64,000 nt of DNA from Streptomyces sp. Tue6028. Lineage in GTDB: Bacteria > Actinomycetota > Actinomycetes > Streptomycetales > Streptomycetaceae. The notes under the pieces are model-generated. The model was not told where the DNA came from and did not search any database. It saw only the letters and a program-made list of their open reading frames with translations. Location of the stretch: contig NZ_MLCE01000012.1 of assembly GCF_002300165.1 (NCBI RefSeq), positions 1 to 64,000 of the forward strand. The letters run 5' to 3'. Shown one piece after another: positions 16,988 through 25,449 of this stretch. The first letter of the stretch is position 1. Each line of letters begins with the position of its first letter. A program made the position numbers and the translations under genes.

Positions 16988-18055
16988 TCAGGCCGGTCTG
17001 CGGGCGATGACGCGGTAGGCGTTGGAGAAGCGGGTGCGGCTCAGGACGGGGGCCAGGGCGTGGTCCACGGCGGACGACACGGCGAGCACCGGGGCCGCCG
17101 TCCTGGTCAGCACCCGGTGCAGCCGGTGCCGGAGCGGGCTCGGTGGAGAGGGACGCCAGAGGGCGTCCGGGTCGGGCAGGGCGTGGCCGAGGGCCAGCGC
17201 GAGGGCGCCGGAGAGGTCGTGGGGGGCGTGGGGTTCACGGGAGTCCGTGGCGACGATCTCGCAGTCCAGCGTCTCCAGTTCGTCGATCAGGTTGGGCAGG
17301 GGCATCAGGTGGAGGTGGCGCGGCTGGCCGTGCGCCACCCACCACTTGCCGAGCAGCGTGCCGAACGCGCTCTCGGGGTCCGGCACTTCGACGAGCAGGT
17401 GGCCGCCGGGCCGCAGGACCGTCATGGCGGCCCGCAGTTCCGCGCGCGGGTCGGCGGTGTGCTCCAGGTGGTGGAACATGCTCACGACGTCGTAGCGGGC
17501 GTGCAGCCGCTCGGCGATCCGGCGGTCGGTGAGCCGGCCGCGGTGCGCCTCCTCCACCCGGCCGGCCGCCCGCGCCTTCTCCACACGCCGTGAGGGGTCG
17601 AGCCCGTCGAAGGCCGTGTACGGGTGGATCTCCTTGGCCGCGGCCGGGAAGTGCCCGTGCCCGGTGCCGACGTCGAGCCAGCTCTCCGGTTCGGCGTGCG
17701 GCAGCAGTGCGCGGGCGGCGAGCCGGTGGCGGCCCCGGCGGCCCCGTACGGCGAGCTGCCGCAGCAGGTGACGCTCCTGGGCGTCGTCCTCGAAGTCCCG
17801 CTGGTAGAAGGCCAGTCCCTCCGCCGTGAGCCGGGGGTTCTGGAAGGCGTGGGCGCAGTCCCCGCACTCCTCGACGACGAACGTGCCGGGCTTGCGCTGC
17901 ACGAGGTCCGGCGTCCGCAGCCGGGTGCGCAGCCGCCGGGAACCGCACCACGGGCAGTCCTGGCGGCGTGGTTCGTGGAAGCGGTCGGTGCCCCGGGCGA
18001 GTTCGGCCGCGTAGACGGCGCGGCGCTCGGCGATCGACTGCGGCGTACGGGGCAT
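16988..18055 (-). CDS. Class I SAM-dependent methyltransferase with N-terminal zinc-ribbon-like segment
   Basis: A 355-aa protein. Residues of about 33-63 carry two cysteine pairs (CPWCGS and CGDCAHAF), as in O- or C-methyltransferases that begin with a zinc-binding module. The SAM motif is WLDVGTGHGHFPAAAKE and the FHHLEH and LRPGGHLLVEVPDP segments follow. ATG at 18055 has AGGAG six nt upstream and is preferred over the longer frame. It lies between cobU and cobT and is convergent with cobU by 14 bp, but nothing ties it to cobalamin; it resembles methyltransferases acting on sugars or small metabolites. Confidence 0.85.
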   Translation of the reverse strand: MPRTPQSIAERRAVYAAELARGTDRFHEPRRQDCPWCGSRRLRTRLRTPDLVQRKPGTFVVEECGDCAHAFQNPRLTAEGLAFYQRDFEDDAQERHLLRQLAVRGRRGRHRLAARALLPHAEPESWLDVGTGHGHFPAAAKEIHPYTAFDGLDPSRRVEKARAAGRVEEAHRGRLTDRRIAERLHARYDVVSMFHHLEHTADPRAELRAAMTVLRPGGHLLVEVPDPESAFGTLLGKWWVAHGQPRHLHLMPLPNLIDELETLDCEIVATDSREPHAPHDLSGALALALGHALPDPDALWRPSPPSPLRHRLHRVLTRTAAPVLAVSSAVDHALAPVLSRTRFSNAYRVIARRPA

Positions 18056-18249
18056 GGGCGCTCCTGGGGCGGCGGGACGACGGGGCGGCGGGACAGCGGG
18101 GCGAGGGGGCGGGAGGGGGCGGCGCACCGGGGCGGACCGGGCATCCGAGGTGTACGACAATCCGATACAAAAGGTACGTAGCCCCTGGCACTCCGTGGCG
18201 CAACGACGTGGCGCAGCCGTGTTCGACCGGTGCCGGTACTGTTCGGCGA

Positions 18250-19368
18250 ATGAGCTCGCTTAATCTCGACGACTTCACCGATCTGATCGAGCGCCCCGAC
18301 GGCGGTGTGCGGCGTGACGCCGAGGCGCGCCGGGAACGCCAGATCGTGCCGCCCGGAGCACTGGGCCGCCTCGACGACCTGGGTGAGTGGCTGGCGGCGG
18401 CACAGTCCGCGGTACCGGTGCGGCCGATCGAGCAGCCGCGCGTGGTGCTGTTCGCGGGCGACCACGGAATCGCCGCACTGCACGTGTCGGCGCGGCCCGC
18501 GGGCACCGCCGACCGGCTGGTGCGGGCCGTCCTGGAGGGCGCCAGCCCGGCGGCCGTGCTGGCCCGGCGGCTCGGCGTGCCGCTGCGCGTCGTCGACATG
18601 TCGCTGGACTGCGACCCGGACGGACTGCCCGACGAGGTCGTGCGGCACCGGGTGCGGCGGGGCTCCGGGCGGATCGACGTCGAGGACGCGATCACCCTGG
18701 AGGAGGCGGAGACAGCGTTCCGCGCGGGCGTCGCCGTCGCCGACGAGGAGGCGGACTCCGGTACGGACCTGGTGGTCCTCGGCGACATCAGCGTCGGCGG
18801 GACCACGGCCGCGGCCGTGCTCGTCGCCGCGCTGTGCGGGACCGACGCGTCCGTCGTCACCGGGCGGGGCGGTCAGGCCATCGACGACCTCGCGTGGATG
18901 CGCAAGTGCGCTGCCGTGCGGGACTCCCTGCGGCGGGCCCGGCCCGTGCTCGGGGACCAGTTGCAGCTGCTCGCGACGGTCGGGGGCGCCGATCTCGCGG
19001 CGATGACCGGGTTCCTGCTGCAGAGCGCGGTGCGCAAGCTGCCCGTGATCCTCGACGGGGTCGTGTCGGCCGCGTGCGCCCTCGTCGCGCAGCGGGTCGC
19101 CTTCCGGGCGCCGGACTGGTGGCTGGCCGGGCAGAACAGCGGGGAGCCGGCCCAGGCGAAGGCGCTGGACCGGATGGCCCTCGAACCGCTCCTCGACCAC
19201 GGGGTGATCGTGGGTGAGGGTGCGGGTGCGCTGCTCGCTCTTCCGCTGGTGCAGGCTGCGGCCGCGTTGTCGGCGGAGCTGCCGGAGGCTCCGGAGCCGG
19301 AGCCGGAGCCGGACGTGGCGGCCTCGGAGGCGCCGGACGCCGAGCCGGAGGCGGAGCTTCCCGAGTAG
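18250..19368 (+). CDS. cobT: Nicotinate-nucleotide-dimethylbenzimidazole phosphoribosyltransferase
   Basis: CobT activates the lower ligand 5,6-dimethylbenzimidazole to its riboside phosphate for vitamin B12 assembly. The 372-aa protein has the family landmarks FAGDHGIA, LVVLGDISVGGTT (GexxiGNTT equivalent) and the C-terminal LDHGVIVGEGAGALLALPL with the catalytic glutamate. The last ~25 residues are an unusual Glu/Pro/Ala-rich acidic tail. ATG 18250 lacks a ribosome site, and TACTGT ends seven nt upstream, so it is probably leaderless. No cobalamin riboswitch is apparent upstream. Confidence 0.95.
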   Translation: MSSLNLDDFTDLIERPDGGVRRDAEARRERQIVPPGALGRLDDLGEWLAAAQSAVPVRPIEQPRVVLFAGDHGIAALHVSARPAGTADRLVRAVLEGASPAAVLARRLGVPLRVVDMSLDCDPDGLPDEVVRHRVRRGSGRIDVEDAITLEEAETAFRAGVAVADEEADSGTDLVVLGDISVGGTTAAAVLVAALCGTDASVVTGRGGQAIDDLAWMRKCAAVRDSLRRARPVLGDQLQLLATVGGADLAAMTGFLLQSAVRKLPVILDGVVSAACALVAQRVAFRAPDWWLAGQNSGEPAQAKALDRMALEPLLDHGVIVGEGAGALLALPLVQAAAALSAELPEAPEPEPEPDVAASEAPDAEPEAELPE

Positions 19369-19776
19369 AGGGTTCGTCGGGGCGGGTCACCTCGGGGCCG
19401 GGTCCGTCGGGTCGGGGCCCTTCGGGGCGGGCCTCGCGCCGTTGCAGGTCAGGGCTTTCTTCGCCCCCGCCGCCCCTGCCCGTCCCGTACCCGGGGCTCC
19501 GCCCCGGACCCCGCTCCTCAATCGCCGGAGGGGCTGATTCTTTGCCCCTCCGCCCCGGAACCCGCTCCTCAATCGCCGGACGGGCTGACTTCAGCCCGTC
19601 CGGCGATTGAGGGCGAGGCCGTCCAGGCCGATGCGGGGGTCCGGGGGCGGCAGCCCCCGGGGCAGGGGCTGCGGGGGCGGGAAAAGTTGTGGGATTCAGT
19701 CCCACTGGGGGTGGGGGGAACCACCCGACACCCCACTCCCTCGCACGCACGACCTCAGCCCATATCATCACCCTTC
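19369..19776. other. Intergenic region with repeated palindromic elements
   Basis: This 408-bp region after cobT contains no credible gene. It is dominated by G/C-rich short inverted repeats (including CCGGGGCTCCGCCCCGG near 19493) and the duplicated palindromic element at 19510-19611. At its right end TATCAT (19763-19768), eight nt before the next ATG, looks like the -10 box of a leaderless promoter. Confidence 0.6.
19510..19611. repeat. Direct 28-bp repeat and 21-bp near-loopless palindrome (REP-like), probable cobT terminator
   Basis: CCCGCTCCTCAATCGCCGGA plus eight more bases occurs at 19510-19537 and again at 19561-19588 with one difference. The second copy is followed, after two bases, by its own reverse complement, giving a perfect 21-bp stem (19568-19588 with 19591-19611). 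The core CTCAATCGCCGGACGGGCTG is one I associate with dispersed intergenic repeats in Streptomyces genomes. As RNA it would form a very stable terminator for cobT. Confidence 0.85.
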
Positions 19777-21585
19777 ATGGGAGATGCCCGAATTGCCGCC
19801 GTGCAGGAGCGGGCGCCGGCCCGCCAGGCCGACGGGGACCGGCGGTCCGCGCCCGCCTCGCGGCGGGCCGCCGCCTTCGCCGTCTGGTATCTGCGAGCCG
19901 TCACGTTCATCAACTTCCTGAGCGCCGCGTGGGTGTCGCTCGGACAGGACGTACGGCGCCACAACACCGAGAACTTCTTCACGCCGTACCTGCTGACGGC
20001 GGGTTTCGCGTCCGGTGTGTTCACGATGTTCCTGGCCATCACGATGCGCCGGCGCAAGCGGGCCGCGTGGATCCTCAACCTCGTGCTCGGCGGCCTGTTC
20101 CTGCTGCTGTTCGCCGTCGCGATGGCGTTCCCGGAGATCCGCCGGTACGCGCAGAACTGGGTCTCGCTCACCCTGACCGCGGCCTTCGTGGGCTCGCTCG
20201 TCGTCGGCCGCCGGGAGTTCTACGCCAAGGGCGACCGGTCGAACCCCAAACTGGCCGCGGCCGTCGCGGTGGGCGGGCTGCTGGCGGCGTCACTGCTCGC
20301 CACGCTGCTGGTCACGGTCACCAACCAGGCGCACGACGCGTACCGTTCGACGTTCCTGGACCGCTGGCGCTACGGCACGCTGCGCCTGGTCTCGGTCGCC
20401 GCCGACGACTCCCACTACCCCGGCATCGCGATCCCCAACTGGGTCAACGTCACCATCAACGTGCTCAGCACGCTGCTGCTCCTCGCCGTCCTCTACGCGG
20501 CCTTCCGCTCGCGGCGTGCGGTCGACCCGATCACCGAGGACGACGAGAAGCGGCTGCGCGCGCTGCTCGACCGGAACGGCGACCGGGACTCCCTGGGCTA
20601 CTTCGCGCTGCGCCGGGAGAAGAGCGTGGTGTGGTCGCCGACCGGCAAGGCGGCGGTGGCGTACCGCGTGGTGGGCGGCGTCTCACTGGCCTCGGGTGAT
20701 CCGCTCGGGGATCCCGAGGCGTGGCCCGGTGCCATCGAGCCCTGGCTCGCCGAGGCCCGCGCGCACGGCTGGATCCCGGCGGTGATGGGGGCGAGCGAGG
20801 AGGCGGGCACGATCTACTCGCGGCACGGCCTCGACGCGCTGGAGCTCGGCGACGAAGCCATCGTGGAGACCGCCGAGTTCACCCTGGAAGGCCGCGCCAT
20901 GCGGACCGTGCGGCAGGCCTACAACCGGGTGAAGCGGGCCGGCTACCAGGTCCGCATCCGGCGCCACGAGGACATTCCCGCCGACGAGATGGCCCACCTC
21001 CTGCGGCGCGCCGACGACTGGCGGGACGGGGCGACCGAGCGCGGTTTCAGCATGGCGCTCGGCCGGCTCGGCGACCCGGACGACGGACGGTGCGTGATGC
21101 TCGAATGCACGGATGCCGAGGGCGAGTTGCGGGCGGTGCTGTCCTTCGTTCCGTGGGGCCCGCACGGACTCTCCCTCGATCTGATGCGACGCGACCGCGG
21201 GTCGGAGAACGGGCTGATGGAGTTCATGGTGATCGAACTCCTGCGACGCGCCCGGGAGATCGGGATCACCCAGGTCTCGCTCAACTTCGCCATGTTCCGG
21301 TCCGTCTTCGAGCGCGGCGCACGGCTGGGCGCGGGACCGGTGCTGCGGCTGTGGCGCTCTCTGCTCAGCTTCTTCTCCCGCTGGTGGCAGATCGAGTCGC
21401 TGTATCGCGCCAACGCGAAGTACCGGCCCATCTGGGAGCCGAGGTTCCTGCTGTTCGAGAAGAGCGCGGACCTGCTGCGCATCGGCGTCGCGTCCGCGCG
21501 TGCCGAGGGGTTCCTGGAGGCGCCGGGGCTGCCGAAGTGGCTCCACCGCCAGCACCTGGAGTCGCACCGGCGGGGGACGATGTGA
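19777..21585 (+). CDS. MprF/LysX-like membrane phosphatidylglycerol aminoacyltransferase (DUF2156)
   Basis: The 602-aa protein has six membrane helices (between about 28 and 245) and a C-terminal cytoplasmic DUF2156 domain (about 260-590). That domain is the catalytic part of MprF and LysX, which move an amino acid from aminoacyl-tRNA to phosphatidylglycerol. Unlike mycobacterial LysX no lysyl-tRNA synthetase is fused at the C-terminus. ATG 19777 has no ribosome site; TATCAT eight nt upstream suggests a leaderless message. A second membrane protein gene follows 22 bp later. The amino acid used cannot be told from sequence. Confidence 0.88.
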   Translation: MGDARIAAVQERAPARQADGDRRSAPASRRAAAFAVWYLRAVTFINFLSAAWVSLGQDVRRHNTENFFTPYLLTAGFASGVFTMFLAITMRRRKRAAWILNLVLGGLFLLLFAVAMAFPEIRRYAQNWVSLTLTAAFVGSLVVGRREFYAKGDRSNPKLAAAVAVGGLLAASLLATLLVTVTNQAHDAYRSTFLDRWRYGTLRLVSVAADDSHYPGIAIPNWVNVTINVLSTLLLLAVLYAAFRSRRAVDPITEDDEKRLRALLDRNGDRDSLGYFALRREKSVVWSPTGKAAVAYRVVGGVSLASGDPLGDPEAWPGAIEPWLAEARAHGWIPAVMGASEEAGTIYSRHGLDALELGDEAIVETAEFTLEGRAMRTVRQAYNRVKRAGYQVRIRRHEDIPADEMAHLLRRADDWRDGATERGFSMALGRLGDPDDGRCVMLECTDAEGELRAVLSFVPWGPHGLSLDLMRRDRGSENGLMEFMVIELLRRAREIGITQVSLNFAMFRSVFERGARLGAGPVLRLWRSLLSFFSRWWQIESLYRANAKYRPIWEPRFLLFEKSADLLRIGVASARAEGFLEAPGLPKWLHRQHLESHRRGTM

Positions 21586-21607
21586 GCGATGCCGCGGGGG
21601 CTGCCGG

Positions 21608-22309
21608 ATGAGCCGGCCCGCCCGCTGGGCCCGTGCGGAATGGGGGGCGCTGTACGACACCGTGCGCCGGGCCCTCGCGGCGAGGCAGTGGCGGGCGGCC
21701 CCCATGACGATGGCGGCGGTCTGCCTGACGGCGGCCTTCCAGTACGCCCAGAACCGGTCCTGGGGCTACCGGTTCGTGCAGAACGTCGGTGCCGTGCGGG
21801 CCGAGGACCCGCTGTGGCTCGCCCTGCTGCGCACCCCGCTGTCCCTCTTCGTCCCGGCGCTGGACCTGCCGGTGTGGGGTGCGCTCGTGCAGATCCTGCT
21901 GGTGTTCGGGATCGCCGAGATCTGTCTGGGCCGGTGGCACACGCCGGCCGTCGCGTACCTCGCCACACTGGCCGGGACGCTCTACGCGCGCATGGGCATC
22001 GCGCTGGGCCCGCAGAGTGCGCTGGGGCTGCCCGGTGCGGACGCCCGGGTCGTCGACGCCGGGCCGTCGGCGGCGGTGGTGGGCCTGGCCGTGTTCCTCG
22101 GCTGGCGCTACCGGGCGTACGCGACGGCGACGGTGGTGACCGGGGCGATGGTGGTCGAGGTACTGCTCAAGGAGAACCTGGCCGGCAGGGAACACCTCGC
22201 GGCCATCGTCGCGGTGCTGGTCGTGTGCTGCGTCTCCGAGGTACGTCAGTGGCGGCCGGGCAGCGAACGGGCGGGTTCGGGATCGGGTTTGCCGCCGATC
22301 CAGTCCTGA
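21608..22309 (+). CDS. Polytopic membrane protein, rhomboid-like fold suspected
   Basis: A 233-aa protein with about six membrane helices. The sequences RWHTPAVAYLATLAG, DAGPSAAVVGLAVFLGW and REHLAAIVAVLVVC lie where rhomboids have HxxxN, GxSG and the catalytic His, but the GxSG glycine is not kept, so it is probably not an active protease. It sits 22 bp after the MprF-like gene and is likely co-transcribed with it. Its 3' end overlaps the convergent membrane protein gene by 64 bp. Function unknown. Confidence 0.75.
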   Translation: MSRPARWARAEWGALYDTVRRALAARQWRAAPMTMAAVCLTAAFQYAQNRSWGYRFVQNVGAVRAEDPLWLALLRTPLSLFVPALDLPVWGALVQILLVFGIAEICLGRWHTPAVAYLATLAGTLYARMGIALGPQSALGLPGADARVVDAGPSAAVVGLAVFLGWRYRAYATATVVTGAMVVEVLLKENLAGREHLAAIVAVLVVCCVSEVRQWRPGSERAGSGSGLPPIQS

Positions 22310-23013
22310 AGCCTGCGGCTGGGACCGAGCCAGCGGCGGTCGTGGTGGTAGGCGCGCAGGCTCGATCTGGCGCGGGCGTGCGGCCGTCTGCGGTAGAAGC
22401 GCTTGGCCCACGGTGAGCCGGGGCGGGCCAGCCGGATCGCCCCGACCAGGGCGACGAACGGGACGATCACGCCGAAGATCGCGGTGCGGGCCTTGCCCTT
22501 GCTGAGGGCGAGCAGGGCGAAGAGGAAGTTCACGGCGACGGTGGCGATGACGCTGCCGCGGTCCTGGAGTTCCTGTTCGGTGAGGTCGTTGACGCCGAAC
22601 GGCGCGAACCCGCTGAGCACGAGGCCGACGAGGGCGGCCGTGACCACCACGACCTCGACGCTCTTACGGCCCTCCTCGGTCCAGTAGACGTCGTGGAGGT
22701 GCAGGATCAGCGCGAACTCGTCGAGCACCAGGCCGGCGCCGATCCCGAACACCACGGCGCAGGCGCAGGCGCCGAACCCGTACCGGCCGCTGGCCACCGC
22801 GCCGAAGCCGCCGATCACCGTCAGCACGACGCCCGGCACCACGTGGTGGATGTGCAGGTTCCCGGCCTTGACGTTGCGGAAGGGGCCCTTGCCGGCGCGA
22901 ATGAGCCGGACGACGACGCGGGTGATCACGAAGGTCAGGACGAACGAGGCCAGTGCCAGCAGCAGGGGCAGCTTCCCCGGCTCGACGAAGTTCCGGTACA
23001 ACCAGTGACCCAT
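22246..23013 (-). CDS. Conserved integral membrane protein with HIHH motif
   Basis: A 255-aa protein with about six membrane helices in residues 15-200 and a basic, Arg-rich cytoplasmic tail. A histidine cluster (NLHIHHVVPG, about 52-61) and a second acidic/His motif (LDEFALILHLHDVYW) could bind metal. I do not recognise a characterised family. The last 21 codons overlap the end of the opposite-strand rhomboid-like gene, so both C-terminal tails are encoded by the same 64 bp. It diverges from cobS. Confidence 0.85.
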   Translation of the reverse strand: MGHWLYRNFVEPGKLPLLLALASFVLTFVITRVVVRLIRAGKGPFRNVKAGNLHIHHVVPGVVLTVIGGFGAVASGRYGFGACACAVVFGIGAGLVLDEFALILHLHDVYWTEEGRKSVEVVVVTAALVGLVLSGFAPFGVNDLTEQELQDRGSVIATVAVNFLFALLALSKGKARTAIFGVIVPFVALVGAIRLARPGSPWAKRFYRRRPHARARSSLRAYHHDRRWLGPSRRLQDWIGGKPDPEPARSLPGRH

Positions 23014-23167
23014 ATGCGCACTTTACTGGTGTATGGCGGCACTTGTTCGCGAGGGCCGCCTCGGCCGACGTGTTTTTCCGGCCGAGATCCCGGGCCTGCC
23101 CCGAGGGCCGCGCGCGAGGTCTCCGGCCGCCTCCTCCGCTGCCGGAGCGCCCGGGTACTCTGCGCCG

Positions 23168-23962
23168 GTGTCCACGACCGCGCCCAAGTCCTCCCTCTCC
23201 GACGGCCTCCGCTTCGCCTTCGGCACGCTCACCGTGCTCCCCGTGAAGGTGACCCGCTGGGACCGTGCCGCCGCCCGGGGCGGAATGCTGTGCGCGCCCC
23301 TGGCCGGTCTGGTGGTCGGGGCGGGCGCCGCTCTGCTCGGCGTGACCCTGCTGGCCATGGGCGCGGGGCCGCTGCTCGCCGCCGTGGCGAGTGCCGCCGT
23401 ACCGGCCGCGCTGACCCGCGGCCTGCACCTCGACGGCCTCGCCGACACCGCGGACGGGCTCGGCAGCGGCAAGCCCGCCGAGGACGCGCTGCGGATCATG
23501 AAGCAGTCGGACATCGGCCCCTTCGGCGTGATCACCCTGCTGTTCGTGCTCCTCGCCCAGGTGGCCGCGCTCTTCCAGGCCTACGACCACTCGTGGGCCC
23601 GGGGCGTCCTCGCGGCGGTCGTCTCCGCGGTTTCGGCCCGGCTCGCGCTCACGCTGGCCGCCCGCACGGGCGTGCCGCCGGCCCGTCCCGAGGGACTGGG
23701 CGCGGCGGTCGCGGGCACCGTGCCGGTGCGCGGCGCCCTGCTCGTGACGGCGGCGGTCGTCGCCGCGGCGACGGGCGCGGGCACGCTGCTGGGGACGTAC
23801 GACCCGGTGCGCGCCGCGGTGGCGGTGGCCGCCGCCTGCGCGACGGCCGAACTGCTGCTGCGGCACTGCACGCGCCGCTTCGGCGGCATCACCGGTGACG
23901 TGTTCGGCGGCCTCGCCGAGACGGCGGCGACGACCGCGCTCGTCGTCGTGTCGCTGGGCTGA
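23168..23962 (+). CDS. cobS: Adenosylcobinamide-GDP ribazoletransferase (cobalamin synthase)
   Basis: CobS joins adenosylcobinamide-GDP to alpha-ribazole at the membrane, the last step of B12 nucleotide-loop assembly. The 264-aa protein has the signature LHLDGLADTADGLGSG and the MKQSDIGPFG motif, and about six membrane helices. The frame runs further upstream, but GTG 23168 starts at the conserved N-terminus (SLSDGLRFAFGTLTVLPV). There is no ribosome site and TACTCT ends six nt upstream, so the message is probably leaderless. It completes the cobU-cobT-cobS set in this window. Confidence 0.94.
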   Translation: MSTTAPKSSLSDGLRFAFGTLTVLPVKVTRWDRAAARGGMLCAPLAGLVVGAGAALLGVTLLAMGAGPLLAAVASAAVPAALTRGLHLDGLADTADGLGSGKPAEDALRIMKQSDIGPFGVITLLFVLLAQVAALFQAYDHSWARGVLAAVVSAVSARLALTLAARTGVPPARPEGLGAAVAGTVPVRGALLVTAAVVAAATGAGTLLGTYDPVRAAVAVAAACATAELLLRHCTRRFGGITGDVFGGLAETAATTALVVVSLG

Positions 23963-24118
23963 CACCACGCCACGGCCGCCCCTCCCCCACTGCTCGGATC
24001 GCCGTTCCGTCACCACTGTCACCACGGTGGAACGAACCCCGGAGAACGGCTCTTGCGCCCCGTCGCCCCCACTAGTCTGAGCCGCCGAACAGACACGGAT
24101 CGTGATCGGGGGACGTCT

Positions 24119-24736
24119 GTGCCGAAGACTCGGCGTTTCATGGCCTGGTTCATCGACTTCGCACTGGTGCTCGCGGCGGCGTCCGCGCTGGCCGTGCTCA
24201 CCTTCCACCGGATCTCGGCACTCGTGACGGACGTGCCGGACCTGGCGACGCGGGGCGGCTGGGACATCCTCACCTCGCGCGGCGACGTCCTCGACGCCTC
24301 CGAGGGCTTCGGGCTGTCCCTGTGGCGCAAGGTGGTCCGGGACGTGGAGCAGGCCTTCGGACTGCTGGTGATCGCCACCTTCCTCTACCAGTGGGCGGCG
24401 CTCGCCCTGACCGGACGGACGCTCGGCAAGGCGCTGCTCGGGCTCAAGGTGGCGCCGAGCCGGCCGCGCCGGGCGGCGCTGCGGGCCGCCGTCACGACGA
24501 CCGCCGACGTCGCCGTGTACGCGCTGGCCTGTGTCCTGCTGGTCGAGGGCGAGTTCATGCTCTCGGTGCTGGTGTGGGCCGTCGCCGTCGTCCTCTTCCT
24601 CTTCAACGCGCTGCCCGTGCTGGCGCCGGCCGGCCGGTCCCTGGCCGACCGCGTGGCGGGGACGGCGGTCACGGGTCTGGGGCTCGGCACGACCGCCGCC
24701 GTCCCCGCACCGCCGCCCGCCCCCACCTATTACTGA
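24119..24736 (+). CDS. RDD-family membrane protein
   Basis: A 205-aa protein with four membrane helices and the RDD features: RRFMAWFIDFAL near the start and GRTLGKALLGLKV at the loop between helices. RDD proteins are small membrane proteins, some implicated in sodium or solute transport, but most are uncharacterised. GTG 24119 has GGGGGAC five nt upstream and is preferred over the longer frame. It is transcribed toward the exopolysaccharide locus and ends 41 bp from it. Confidence 0.85.
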   Translation: MPKTRRFMAWFIDFALVLAAASALAVLTFHRISALVTDVPDLATRGGWDILTSRGDVLDASEGFGLSLWRKVVRDVEQAFGLLVIATFLYQWAALALTGRTLGKALLGLKVAPSRPRRAALRAAVTTTADVAVYALACVLLVEGEFMLSVLVWAVAVVLFLFNALPVLAPAGRSLADRVAGTAVTGLGLGTTAAVPAPPPAPTYY

Positions 24737-24777
24737 GCGGCCCTGTTGCCGAGCGGCCGGACCGGAAGGGGCCCCGG

Positions 24778-25449
24778 TCATCCGTCGGCGGACGGCGGGG
24801 CGGGCTCCAGGCCGTACGGCAGGGTGCCCCACGGGTGGGCCCCGGTCCCGGGGACCGCGCAGTGCAGTGCGGCGCCCCGGTCCCGGGCGCGCGCCGCCAC
24901 GTCGGTGCCCGCGGGCACACCGTGGACGAGGTGGCACACCCGTGCGCCGGTCCCCGTCCACGGCGGCAGCGGGCCACCTCGATAGGTGTCCCACCCGCCC
25001 TCGAAGGTGACGAGCACGTCGGCGATGCCGCCGTACGCGGGGTGCGGCGCCGTGCCGGGGTTGAGGACGAGGGTGCCGCAGCCCAGCTCCCGGGCGTCCG
25101 TGGCGAGCCGCCGGTAGTGGTCGAACTCGGCGTCGGACGCGGCGGCCTGGTCGAGGAACGCACCGTCGGCCCGGTACCAGGCGCGGTGCCGGGACAGCTC
25201 GTGCACGACCGCGGCGCGCGGTCTGCGGCCGTAGCCCGTGTCGACGTACCCGAGCACCCGGACGCCGGCCGCGCGCAGCCGCCCGGCGATCTCGGCGAAG
25301 GCCCCGTCGGGGTGCTCGCCGGGGCCGCTGGCCGGGTTCAGCACGACGCCGTGCAGGCGGGGCGCGGCGGCGAGGAGCGCCTCCCATGCGGCGGGGCGGA
25401 CGCGAGGGTGCTCGTAGTACGGCACCAGCAGGGTGCCCTGGGTGTTCAT
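24778..25449 (-). CDS. Spherulin-4 family protein (Sph3/GH135-like glycoside hydrolase)
   Basis: A 223-aa TIM-barrel protein of the spherulation-specific family 4. The barrel strands LLVPYYEHP, VLGYVDTGYG, GAFLDQAAAS and LVTFEGGW correspond to the family's active-site strands. The fungal member Sph3 cleaves galactosaminogalactan using Asp-Glu plus a later Glu; here the pair reads Asp-Gln, so activity is uncertain. There is no signal peptide at the chosen ATG, which overlaps the upstream stop as ATGA, indicating tight coupling in a four-gene polysaccharide locus. A trimming or synthesis-quality role is inferred. Confidence 0.85.
   Translation of the reverse strand: MNTQGTLLVPYYEHPRVRPAAWEALLAAAPRLHGVVLNPASGPGEHPDGAFAEIAGRLRAAGVRVLGYVDTGYGRRPRAAVVHELSRHRAWYRADGAFLDQAAASDAEFDHYRRLATDARELGCGTLVLNPGTAPHPAYGGIADVLVTFEGGWDTYRGGPLPPWTGTGARVCHLVHGVPAGTDVAARARDRGAALHCAVPGTGAHPWGTLPYGLEPAPPSADG

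Noticed and set aside
24053..24078. TTGCGC and TAGTCT as a promoter for the RDD gene
   Set aside because: Spacing of 14 nt is too short for a standard promoter and no alternative pairing improved it.
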